Shown here: positions 15,147 to 22,210 of the stretch, piece after piece
Numbering within the stretch: the first letter of the stretch is position 1
How the letters are laid out: every line of letters starts with the position of its first letter
Assembly: GCA_002685415.1 (NCBI GenBank)
Contig: NYXO01000001.1
Span: 53,048 to 75,257, forward strand
From: Methanobacteriota archaeon
GTDB taxonomy: Archaea; Thermoplasmatota; Poseidoniia; Poseidoniales; Thalassarchaeaceae
Direction of reading: 5' to 3'
Length of the DNA: 22,210 nucleotides
Made by a program: the position numbers and the translations under genes
Notes under the pieces: model-generated
What the model was told of the DNA's origin: nothing
The model's database searches: none
The model's input: the letters and a program-made list of their open reading frames with translations, nothing else

Positions 15147-16628
15147 ATGAAGAAGCACTCGAGGGTTGCACTACTCTCCCTTACAGCATTGCTTTTGCTG
15201 TGTAATAGTGTTCAAGCAGATACATCAAACGATGATGACCCTGCCCTAATTAGCATAGATGTCCAGAATGGGGATTTTTCATCTGAGTCAATAATTTTTA
15301 CAGGAATTATTGAGGATGATCATCAACCTGAAGAGGTATTTTGGCGTGTGTCAAAAGATGGCGCAGAATTTGACGGTGGAGACTTACTAAATTCTTTGAC
15401 CCAAATCACATCTACCAGTAACCGAGAACAATGGTCTTGGTCCTTTGAGTTGACTTTCTCTGCTACAGGAGAGTGTGCATGTTATGTCAGCCTCCATTCC
15501 ATTGATGATGGTAGTGTAGAGGTTGTAGAGACTAGAGTTGTATTTATGGTGGACGAAAACTCTACTGGTTTGATTGGCTTTCTATTAGATTCGGACCAAT
15601 CGGGGGATTTGATAGATTCATCAATCGCAATTAGTGGTTGGCTCGGGACATATCCAAGCGGTCAGGTCAATTTGGAAATTTCTGGGTCTTTGGCCCAAGG
15701 TTTGATCCAATCCACTAACACCCCTCAGTCCTCTGTTTGTGATGGAGTATCCATAACTGATGAAGTCTATGAGTTACCATCTGGTAATTTTCAATTAGAT
15801 TGGGATATTTCAACAAAATTAGATGGGTGGTTAGAGTTAATTTTGATAGGTTGTCCATCCATTAACTCTAATCTAGAAGGCGCTATTTACGAGTTTTCTA
15901 TACGAGTAAATAATCAACCACCCTCGATCAAAGTATCTGGAATTGATTATGCAATTGAGGATGATATTTGGCATACATTTGACGCCAGCCTCACCGAAGA
16001 TCCTTACTGGGGGAGGACAGAAATGTACTACGTTTGGACACTCAGAAGGCATTCTCATTCCGGTAATCTTCCGATAGATGTTCAAATGGGTGAGGACCTC
16101 AACACATATTCAATTTCAGGGGCCCAATCTGGGAACTTTACTCTGAGTTTGACCGTCTATGATAAGGGAGGTTTGTCTTCGGAACAGGTGGTAAATCTAG
16201 ATATCAAGAATTTTGTTCCAATCGCTACTCTGATAATTGACGGTGAAACCGTAGCTGATGGTGAAGAAGTTAGGGTTTCAAATCCTAGCAATATTCAATT
16301 GGATGCTACTGAAAGTTCAGATACAGCAAATGATGCATCTAGCCTTAGGTGTATTTGGTTATTGGATAATTCCCCTCTTTACGAAGGATGTGATAGGTCA
16401 TACGCTTGGACTGAGGTGGAGGATTACCGCTCTTTACTTACTCTAGAGGTGATTGATGATGACGGCGAGTTCGCAACAATTTCAGTAATTTTAATTCATC
16501 CAGATGAAGTCAAACCATTTCCAGTCGCATTGATTGCATTCGCAATAAGCGCATTGTTTCTAACATACGCCTTAGTCAATCGATTCCGGATGAGTAATGA
16601 AAAATCAATACCCAAATGGAAGTCGTGA
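15147..16628 (+). CDS. Secreted PKD/Ig-like surface protein, C-terminally anchored
   Basis: This 493-residue protein has a clear Sec signal peptide (KKHS basic start, hydrophobic core LLSLTALLLLCNS, cleavage near residue 24 after VQA). An entirely extracellular beta-rich chain follows, then one C-terminal hydrophobic helix (~457-477) and a short basic cytoplasmic tail. At least two PKD/Ig-like units are visible: ~270-355 (FDASLTEDPYWG ... YYVWTL ... FTLSLTVYDKGGLSS) and ~362-455 (LDATESSDTANDASS ... CIWLLD ... LTLEVIDDDGEF). Earlier parts (30-260) look like two further degenerate sandwiches. Cys pairs (GECAC, VCDG/IGCPS, RCIWLL/EGCD) suggest disulfides. No catalytic motif is seen. It is probably adhesive or a cell-surface scaffold. 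The start is the ATG at 15147. Confidence 0.82.
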   Translation: MKKHSRVALLSLTALLLLCNSVQADTSNDDDPALISIDVQNGDFSSESIIFTGIIEDDHQPEEVFWRVSKDGAEFDGGDLLNSLTQITSTSNREQWSWSFELTFSATGECACYVSLHSIDDGSVEVVETRVVFMVDENSTGLIGFLLDSDQSGDLIDSSIAISGWLGTYPSGQVNLEISGSLAQGLIQSTNTPQSSVCDGVSITDEVYELPSGNFQLDWDISTKLDGWLELILIGCPSINSNLEGAIYEFSIRVNNQPPSIKVSGIDYAIEDDIWHTFDASLTEDPYWGRTEMYYVWTLRRHSHSGNLPIDVQMGEDLNTYSISGAQSGNFTLSLTVYDKGGLSSEQVVNLDIKNFVPIATLIIDGETVADGEEVRVSNPSNIQLDATESSDTANDASSLRCIWLLDNSPLYEGCDRSYAWTEVEDYRSLLTLEVIDDDGEFATISVILIHPDEVKPFPVALIAFAISALFLTYALVNRFRMSNEKSIPKWKS

Positions 16629-16703
16629 TAAACAAAGATTTTGTTAGTATTATTCATACCACAGAAATAAGAATAACTTGCTTGTCGGAATAGCGTGAAC
16701 AGT

Positions 16704-18050
16704 ATGGCAAGCCTACCTTTCTCAGAATCTGAATATAGAGGGCGACAATCCAGATTCCTTGAAAATGTTCCAAAGGATTGCATAGTTCTAATCCCCACAA
16801 ATCCTGCCTCCATACGTTCCAACGATGTTCATTATCCATACAGAGCCAATTCCTACATGTTGTACTTATGTGGGTGGTCTGCTCCAAATTCAGTACTTAT
16901 GGCAAAATTTGATGGAGAAGATTGGATAGTATCATTATTCGTCCAGCCTAATGATACAGTTGCAGAAATCTGGGAAGGACGAAGAATAGGCGTGGGAGGG
17001 GCATTATCTGACTGGCCTATCGACAAAGCTCACTCGCTATTAGAAATGAAAGAAATTGTTTCCAAATCGCTAAACGAAAAGAGTGGGGTTTACTTAATCC
17101 AAAATTTGAACTCAGAGATTGACGAAATCGTTCATTATGCACTTACTACGAAGAGTAGACATAGGAATACCTACGGTATGGGGCCGATTAAACTCGTAGA
17201 CCCTTCTTCAATTCTAGATGAAATGCGAATGTGTAAATCTCAGGAAGAAATTGAAACTATGCAAAAATCAGCAGATTTAGCTTCTCTAGCACACTCACGT
17301 GCTATGGAAAAAACACATGTAGGAATCGGTGAATGGGAAATTCAAGCATTAATCGAAGGTTGTTTCCTTTCCCATGGTTCACAATGGAGTTACCCATCTA
17401 TTGTCGGAGGTGGAGACAATGCTACTATCTTACATTATCATGCCAATAATAAACCTGTTTTGGACGGGGAATTGGTGCTTGTCGATGCTGGTTGCGAGGT
17501 AGATGGTTATGCCTCAGATATCACCAGAACATGGCCTGTGAATGGTAAATTTACCGAACCTCAACGAGAGATATACAATTTAGTCCTAAAAGCTGAAATT
17601 GCGGGAATCGAAGCTTGTCAGGTAGGTGCACCATGGAATGCATCCCACAAAGCAGCTATGGAAGTGATTTCTAGAGGTCTAATTGATTTGGGGATTCTAA
17701 GTTGTACATTTGAAGAAGCTATGGGTGCCGATTTAGATGGGAAAACCCGTCAATTCTTCATGCATGGGACTAGTCATTCATTAGGTCTTGATGTCCACGA
17801 CGTGGGAGTTACCAGACCTGGCGGAAAGGGTGATGGTAGGATACTAGAGGAAGGCATGGTTCTTACCGTAGAACCTGGTATTTATTTCGCCTCATGGAGG
17901 GAAGATATTCAAATTCCTGAGAAATACTCTGGAATTGGTGTAAGAATCGAAGATGACGTTTTAATCACCAAAGATGGGCCTGTTGTTCTAACCTCTAAGT
18001 GTCCTAAGGAAGTATCAGATATCGAAACATTGGTTGGCTCTGGGTTGTGA
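16704..18050 (+). CDS. pepP: Xaa-Pro aminopeptidase (aminopeptidase P, M24B)
   Basis: PepP removes the N-terminal residue from peptides with proline in second position. This 448-residue protein has an N-terminal creatinase-like domain (1-~170) and a pita-bread catalytic domain. All five dimetal ligands are present: Asp261 (LVDAG), Asp272 (SDITRTW), His358 (HGTSHSLGLDVHD), Glu390 (TVEPGIY) and Glu416 (VRIEDD). A second His in VHD supports catalysis. The start chosen is ATG 16704; an in-frame GTG at 16695 would add MNS. It appears cytoplasmic, with no signal peptide. Its 3' end overlaps the possible TTG start of mqnC, so the two are probably co-transcribed. Together with the M6 protease upstream it suits a peptide-using heterotroph. 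Confidence 0.94.
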   Translation: MASLPFSESEYRGRQSRFLENVPKDCIVLIPTNPASIRSNDVHYPYRANSYMLYLCGWSAPNSVLMAKFDGEDWIVSLFVQPNDTVAEIWEGRRIGVGGALSDWPIDKAHSLLEMKEIVSKSLNEKSGVYLIQNLNSEIDEIVHYALTTKSRHRNTYGMGPIKLVDPSSILDEMRMCKSQEEIETMQKSADLASLAHSRAMEKTHVGIGEWEIQALIEGCFLSHGSQWSYPSIVGGGDNATILHYHANNKPVLDGELVLVDAGCEVDGYASDITRTWPVNGKFTEPQREIYNLVLKAEIAGIEACQVGAPWNASHKAAMEVISRGLIDLGILSCTFEEAMGADLDGKTRQFFMHGTSHSLGLDVHDVGVTRPGGKGDGRILEEGMVLTVEPGIYFASWREDIQIPEKYSGIGVRIEDDVLITKDGPVVLTSKCPKEVSDIETLVGSGL

Positions 18051-19224
18051 TTATTTGGCCGCTTGGCAGGAAATTCTTGAATCTCAATTAAGTGACAAAC
18101 CTCCTCGACTATCTGTTGAGGAAGCCACAATATTGTACGATGAAGCGGATCAAAATGAATTATTGCATGCTGGATTATTGATGCGCAGAAAGATAGTACC
18201 CGGGAACAAAGTGACATATCTTGTTGATCGAAATGTCAACTACACTAATGTATGTACAATAAATTGTCAATTTTGTTCCTTCTATCGCCCACCCGGGCAT
18301 GAAGAGACTTACACTCAGTCCTTAGACCAAATTAGTGCTCGATTTACTGAGTTAGAAAATATTGGCGGTACACGCGTGTTAATGCAGGGCGGGGTTAATC
18401 CTGATTTACCAATGGAATGGTATACGAGTTTAATCTCGCAATTAAGGGAAAGACACCCAACTGTCGATTTGGATTGTTTTTCACCCATCGAGATCGAAGG
18501 AATCGCTGAAGTCTGCCAAACATCAACTAAAAACGTGCTCCAACAATTGAAGGAAGCAGGGATGCATGGATTACCTGGTGGCGGTGCAGAAATGCTTGTC
18601 GATGACGTCCGTTTGGACATCTCACCAAAGAAAGGCAGTTCTGAAAATTGGCTAAGAGTTATGGAAGAAGCGCAACATCTTGAGTTAACAACATCAGCTA
18701 CCAACGTCATCGGTTTTGGGGAGAGCAACTTACATCGAATTCTACACATGGATAGAATTAGAAGTCTTCAAGATAGAAGTTTAGAAGATGGATTGGTTGG
18801 TTTTACATCATTCATTGCATGGCCCGTACAATTAGAGAATAATACATTTGGGAAGAGGAATAAGGGTCAAAATAAGATCGAACTAGGTGCTGGTGCTCAT
18901 GAATATCTACGCCATGTAGCTATTTCTCGTTTGTTTTTTGATAACATTCCTCACATACAAGCTTCTTGGCCTACTATGGGTATGGGTGTAGCACAGTTAG
19001 CCCTTTTTGCGGGTGCTGACGATGCTGGCTCTACAATGATGGAAGAAAACGTCGTTTCCGCATCAGGAACAACAAAAACGCTTGCTGGTGAAGATGAATT
19101 GCAGAAGATAATTTTACGGGCAGGTTTCCAACCACAAAAGCGAGATTCAGACTATAATCATCTCGAAACGGAAATCCTAGACCAAGGAGAGTTAACCTGC
19201 CCACCACCGTTGCAACCGATGTAA
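18034..19224 (+). CDS. mqnC: Cyclic dehypoxanthine futalosine synthase MqnC (radical SAM)
   Basis: MqnC cyclises dehypoxanthine futalosine in the futalosine route to menaquinone. This 396-residue protein has the radical-SAM cluster motif CTINCQFC (Cys74, 78, 81) inside RNVNYTNVC...FYRPPG. Family hallmarks are LMQGGVNPDLP (~125-135), SPIEIEGIA, GLPGGGAEMLVDDVR (MqnC-type GGGAE, where CofH has GTAAE), TSATNVIGFGE and SWPTMGMGVAQLAL. The start is uncertain. TTG 18034 overlaps the pepP stop; TTG 18055, just after a GGTTGTGAT partial Shine-Dalgarno, is an alternative; and the first internal ATG (residue 50) would cut the N-domain. It ends with zero bases before the convergent membrane protein. A related CofH (F420) role was considered but the motifs favour MqnC. 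Confidence 0.86.
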   Translation: MALGCDYLAAWQEILESQLSDKPPRLSVEEATILYDEADQNELLHAGLLMRRKIVPGNKVTYLVDRNVNYTNVCTINCQFCSFYRPPGHEETYTQSLDQISARFTELENIGGTRVLMQGGVNPDLPMEWYTSLISQLRERHPTVDLDCFSPIEIEGIAEVCQTSTKNVLQQLKEAGMHGLPGGGAEMLVDDVRLDISPKKGSSENWLRVMEEAQHLELTTSATNVIGFGESNLHRILHMDRIRSLQDRSLEDGLVGFTSFIAWPVQLENNTFGKRNKGQNKIELGAGAHEYLRHVAISRLFFDNIPHIQASWPTMGMGVAQLALFAGADDAGSTMMEENVVSASGTTKTLAGEDELQKIILRAGFQPQKRDSDYNHLETEILDQGELTCPPPLQPM

Positions 19225-20298
19225 TCATTCTCTAGATTCTTCTGATCTAGCTGCTCTAAGAGGTAGATTCTCGATTGATACTGTATTTTCTGTCTGAGGC
19301 ATAATGACTGGACTAACCCACCTTAGCCTCATTCCTCTCCAAACTACATGTAGATGAATTTCCCAGTGTAAAGCGATCACAGATGAATAAATTGTACCCG
19401 GCCATCTTTCTTCAGGGCCATTTAATCGTATAGGCAGCTTGTTACCAATTTCTAGGTCACCTCTTGATCTAACCCTCATGGGTTCCAAGAGTAAAATGCG
19501 AGAGTAATCTACTGCTAAAGGAGTTGATTCTCCAACCCCAGTCCCATGCTCTTCTCCGCCAGTCAATCTTTTTTCTGGTAAAGGGGTTGACATTCCAGGA
19601 GGTGGTTGATTTCCTTCGGGGCGATTTAATGCATTGAGCATTGTTTTTCTTTCCGGGATTGCAACACCAACCTGAATTCTAGCAGCGGTGAAACTAACGT
19701 CTTCTGGATATTCCATTTTCAAAATTTCAACCCATCCGTCACCAATATTCAACTCAATTATCGGGTCACTTAGAGGGGAATTAATGTACGTATTTTGTCG
19801 ATTAATATCTCTAGAGTTGGCTATTATTCTGATGATAATCGGCAATATAAATATTGGAAATGTGACAAATAATAGCTTAGGATAATCTAATGGTCCTATT
19901 TGATAGGATCCTTGGGTCAGCCAAGATAAAAGCGGAACATCATTCAGTGCAGGAGCTATGGCATGTAAAAATAGAGATAGGACTAACAAGAAAACTGTTG
20001 GAGCAATTAATTTTCTTGCAAATGAATGCAATGGGTCTGGTTCTATGTACCATCCATTCCTAGTCCTCATTAGAAATGGTAATGTGGCGGTAGTTGTGAC
20101 TGATTGAATTCGAGGTAGATTTACATCTTCTTCTCTCAATTCTCTCCATTCAACCAACCAACCAGAGTCCGAACCAATCTTGAAGGGTGTTGGGGGCTTG
20201 GAGTTCGATTCCATGATGACTTCAGTAATTGGAATAGAATTTGGGTCTATATTTGTATGATCGAAGGGGGGATACCTAATTCTTTGGACTGATTCCAT
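19225..20298 (-). CDS. Membrane protein of unknown function, two TM helices
   Basis: A 357-residue protein with a hydrophilic N-terminal ~90 residues, two hydrophobic segments (~93-113 LIAPTVFLLVLSLFLHAIA and ~143-161 LLFVTFPIFILPIIIRII), then a ~190-residue soluble beta-rich domain. In that domain a Pro/Gly-rich linker (~225-260: NRPEGNQPPPGMSTPLP) separates two beta parts. The last part (DLEIGNKLPIRLNG ... SSVIALHWEIHLHVVW) is faintly reminiscent of arrestin-like sandwiches, but this is not a firm match. I cannot name a family. It starts 4 bp after the stop of the geranylgeranyl-reductase-like gene on the same strand, so they likely form an operon. Its stop codon abuts the mqnC stop exactly. 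A lipid- or quinone-related role is only guilt by association. Confidence 0.75.
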   Translation of the reverse strand: MESVQRIRYPPFDHTNIDPNSIPITEVIMESNSKPPTPFKIGSDSGWLVEWRELREEDVNLPRIQSVTTTATLPFLMRTRNGWYIEPDPLHSFARKLIAPTVFLLVLSLFLHAIAPALNDVPLLSWLTQGSYQIGPLDYPKLLFVTFPIFILPIIIRIIANSRDINRQNTYINSPLSDPIIELNIGDGWVEILKMEYPEDVSFTAARIQVGVAIPERKTMLNALNRPEGNQPPPGMSTPLPEKRLTGGEEHGTGVGESTPLAVDYSRILLLEPMRVRSRGDLEIGNKLPIRLNGPEERWPGTIYSSVIALHWEIHLHVVWRGMRLRWVSPVIMPQTENTVSIENLPLRAARSEESRE

Positions 20299-20302
20299 AT
20301 TT

Positions 20303-21511
20303 TCACCCCCAAATCAATGCGCCAGCCGCTTTAGAAGCTAAACGTCGAAATTCTGGTACATCTTTCAGCATCTTTATCCCAAGAGGGATTGGATTGTCTA
20401 TATCTCCTAGTTGGTTGATTAAATCAATCACCTCTGGCTGTGACCATACCCCAAACAATTCATCCAATTCATCATCTGTAGATTCTGTTAAGAAGACGTT
20501 TCTTAATGCCCTTGCTTTGTTTTGATTACGCCTGAATGATGAAATTGAGTCATTCATATCTTTAACAGTGGCTTTATTGAAGTCATTCGATTTAATCGCA
20601 TCAACGAGTTTCGGCAGCATCAAATCTACTTGCTCGAACCCTTTGCCTATCCCGCCACCTGTTGTCGGTTTACACAAACCCGCAGCATCTCCGAAAACTG
20701 CTACTCGGTGAATCACAGGTTTGTGAATCAAGCCTGATGGAACGGGTCCACAATATCTTCCAATTTCTTTACAATTGGCGAACCGATCCTTCCAAATTGA
20801 AGAGGTCATGAATTTCTTTAGCAAATTCTCACAAGATTCTTCACCTAATTTATGTGGTAGAGACCAATTTCCAATCCTTGTAGTGTTCCCCGACGGGATG
20901 GCCCAAGCAAAGAATCCGGGGGCAAAATCGTTTCCTGTAAAAAGGTCAAGTCTACCATCTTCTCCTGGGTATCCAGTTACTTCAATTTGGAATCCTATCA
21001 ACAGTTCCTTAGGACGACCCATTTTGAATGTTCTACGTACCCAAGAATGAGCACCATCCGCACCACAAAGCATGCGGCAATTGAATTGATTAGTCTTACC
21101 ATCGATGTCGATTAAGACTTCTACTCCGGAATCAGTAACATCGGCTTTAATCGGCCTGGAGGATAGTAGTAAATCAGCGCCAGAATCTAGTGAAAGTTGT
21201 ACTACCCTTTCGTCGAACAACTTTCTACAAACCGACCAGGTTCTGGTGGTATTCGGGTCTCCGATAGCGATTTCGGTACCAGATGGACTGTACATTCTAG
21301 CACCCCAAATCCGTGTCATTACCGTGTCGAAAGCACCAATTCTATCCATGGCAGAGGGATTTACCATGCCCGCACATTGGAATGGCCTTCCAATCTCGGA
21401 GTGTTCTTCTACAAGCAGGACGCTGAGGCCTTTCCCAGTTAACTTCCAAGCTAGGTATCCACCTACGGGACCAGCACCTATCACGATAACATCGTAATAG
21501 TCTTTAATCAA
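20303..21511 (-). CDS. Geranylgeranyl-reductase-family FAD-dependent oxidoreductase
   Basis: This 402-residue flavoprotein has the N-terminal FAD Rossmann motif IGAGPVGGYLAWKL (11-24) with acidic VEEH (~34-37), PFQCAGMV (~43-50, substrate-side Cys), GADGAHSWVRR (150-160) and the second FAD motif VFGDAAGLCKPTTGGGI (272-288), which is diagnostic for the GGR family. Such enzymes saturate geranylgeranyl chains of archaeal lipids, menaquinone or chlorophyll; the substrate cannot be read from the sequence. The start is a TTG at 21511, supported by AGGAG 9 nt upstream. The next in-frame Met (residue 49) would remove the FAD motif. The downstream membrane protein follows after 4 bp. The linkage with mqnC nearby is compatible with menaquinone side-chain reduction but not proof. 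Confidence 0.88.
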   Translation of the reverse strand: MIKDYYDVIVIGAGPVGGYLAWKLTGKGLSVLLVEEHSEIGRPFQCAGMVNPSAMDRIGAFDTVMTRIWGARMYSPSGTEIAIGDPNTTRTWSVCRKLFDERVVQLSLDSGADLLLSSRPIKADVTDSGVEVLIDIDGKTNQFNCRMLCGADGAHSWVRRTFKMGRPKELLIGFQIEVTGYPGEDGRLDLFTGNDFAPGFFAWAIPSGNTTRIGNWSLPHKLGEESCENLLKKFMTSSIWKDRFANCKEIGRYCGPVPSGLIHKPVIHRVAVFGDAAGLCKPTTGGGIGKGFEQVDLMLPKLVDAIKSNDFNKATVKDMNDSISSFRRNQNKARALRNVFLTESTDDELDELFGVWSQPEVIDLINQLGDIDNPIPLGIKMLKDVPEFRRLASKAAGALIWG

Positions 21512-21568
21512 TTGAACACGCTCCTAGTCTAGTCCCCTAGGTAATATTGGCGTGTAGTACAAAAGATA

Positions 21569-22207
21569 TCATTTCTTTTGTTTACGCTTATTGGTTTGTA
21601 TCATTTTCTTGAGTGTACCAATCAAACCACTAGCTTCATTTTTTGTAATCTCTTCGATTGTGGTCACTTCTGCTATAGCCATTGCATCCTCGATACTAAT
21701 TGCAAGATTTTCGGACATCGATTTAATTGCGGCTACCTGCTTTTCAGTAGCGGGAGAATCTTTGTCAATGTTGATTAAATTGTTGATTAATTTGCTTGCG
21801 GTCCCATCTCTTCCACCAGTTAAAGCATCTAAATCATCATGCCCTAGTTCGGCCAGTATTGGGTCTAAATCTACCGAATTTTTATCAGCTAATCTAATTA
21901 TTAATGCCATCTGTTTTTCGCTTGGGGGTACGTCTTCATCATCGGAGTTATTGAGTTCCTCTATTATTCGTCTTGCATCCTCACCGGTCAACTCATCAAT
22001 CATTTTTCCTTGGAATAAGTCAGATTTAGAATCTTCAGACATTCTTGAGGTTCTATTAACTATGAAGTTACGTTGTTTTAAGGTGGGTTTTTGTTTCCTA
22101 AGTTCTAGTGCATTATTGTGCATATTTCTGAAGTCTGTAACGAACTTATGCCATACGATAGCACCACTTGTATCTCCTTCTTCAACCTCGTCCAAACTGG
22201 ATTCCAT
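21569..22207 (-). CDS. Three-repeat helical protein of unknown function (5' end at window edge)
   Basis: The 212 visible residues contain three copies of a ~50-residue helical repeat at about 41-86, 94-146 and 152-203. Each begins with a P/T-x-KQ-type start (PTLKQRNFI, PSEKQMALI, ATEKQVAAI), continues with an acidic middle and closes with an LT-x-x-[ED]A[SR]-xxI-xxL helix (LTGEDARRIIEEL, GRDGTASKLINNL, TKNEASGLIGTLK). Short ATPKQ...EAS-lI-xL repeats of this sort occur in DUF3072-like and nuclease-associated proteins, but I cannot assign a function. The C-terminus is basic (NKRKQKK). No membrane segment is seen. The ATG at 22207 is plausible, but the frame stays open to the right edge, so the protein may be longer. 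It lies 57 bp upstream of the GGR-like gene on the same strand. Confidence 0.7.
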   Translation of the reverse strand: MESSLDEVEEGDTSGAIVWHKFVTDFRNMHNNALELRKQKPTLKQRNFIVNRTSRMSEDSKSDLFQGKMIDELTGEDARRIIEELNNSDDEDVPPSEKQMALIIRLADKNSVDLDPILAELGHDDLDALTGGRDGTASKLINNLINIDKDSPATEKQVAAIKSMSENLAISIEDAMAIAEVTTIEEITKNEASGLIGTLKKMIQTNKRKQKK

Positions 22208-22210
22208 TAA

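Noticed and set aside
18034..19224. Annotation as F420 biosynthesis CofH/CofG
   Set aside because: The GGGAE, QGGxNPDLP and SWPTxG patterns fit MqnC better than CofH, which has GTAAE in the matching place.
1..22210. CRISPR arrays, insertion sequences, integrase or attachment sites, rRNA
   Set aside because: No regularly spaced direct repeats, no transposase or integrase ORF, and no duplicated tRNA 3' end were seen.

Overview
The window looks like a chromosomal segment of a marine planktonic archaeon. The best guess is Marine Group II (Candidatus Poseidoniales, Thermoplasmatota), although no marker gene proves this. Archaeal traits are a family-B DNA polymerase of the non-canonical PolB2/Dpo2 type, a tRNA-intron endonuclease, a geranylgeranyl-reductase-family flavoprotein, an archaeal-type tRNA-Pro and TATA-like boxes about 26 nt upstream of starts. 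They are mixed with bacterial-type metabolic genes: type-2 malate dehydrogenase, proton-translocating transhydrogenase, an HldE-like sugar kinase and a menaquinone-pathway radical SAM enzyme. Gene density is very high, intergenic gaps are short, and several starts are GTG or TTG. I see no mobile element, rRNA, CRISPR array or gene-free stretch over 300 bp.

Layout: the 3' end of an unidentified gene (1-118); tRNA-Pro(TGG); on the minus strand a Nudix hydrolase and malate dehydrogenase; a divergent promoter region; on the plus strand a three-gene H+-transhydrogenase operon (pntAA-pntAB-pntB), then a membrane-anchored exported protein with a C-x-C-H motif, a TatC-like translocase with an unusual C-terminal Cys domain, and a secreted M6 metalloprotease. 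The centre (9.5-14.0 kb) is an information-processing block. It holds a RecA/RadB-like protein that has lost its Walker A motif, convergent with and overlapping polB2, which follows a small helical ORF and a tRNA-splicing endonuclease in one overlapping minus-strand operon. Next on the plus strand come an HldE/PfkB-like kinase, an exported PKD/Ig-like protein, an M24B aminopeptidase P and mqnC. The window closes on the minus strand with a membrane protein, the geranylgeranyl-reductase-like protein and a three-repeat protein at the edge.

How genes may work together: malate dehydrogenase and transhydrogenase sit back to back and both handle pyridine-nucleotide redox. MqnC and the geranylgeranyl reductase fit a menaquinone or isoprenoid-lipid theme. 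The M6 protease and aminopeptidase P fit a protein-degrading heterotroph. The two most interesting items are a possible archaeal translesion module (PolB2 with relics of an exonuclease site and a C-terminal PIP box, a small partner protein and a Walker-A-less RecA-fold protein, reminiscent of bacterial ImuA-ImuB-DnaE2) and a TatC apparently fused to a domain patterned like the HdrA N-terminus.
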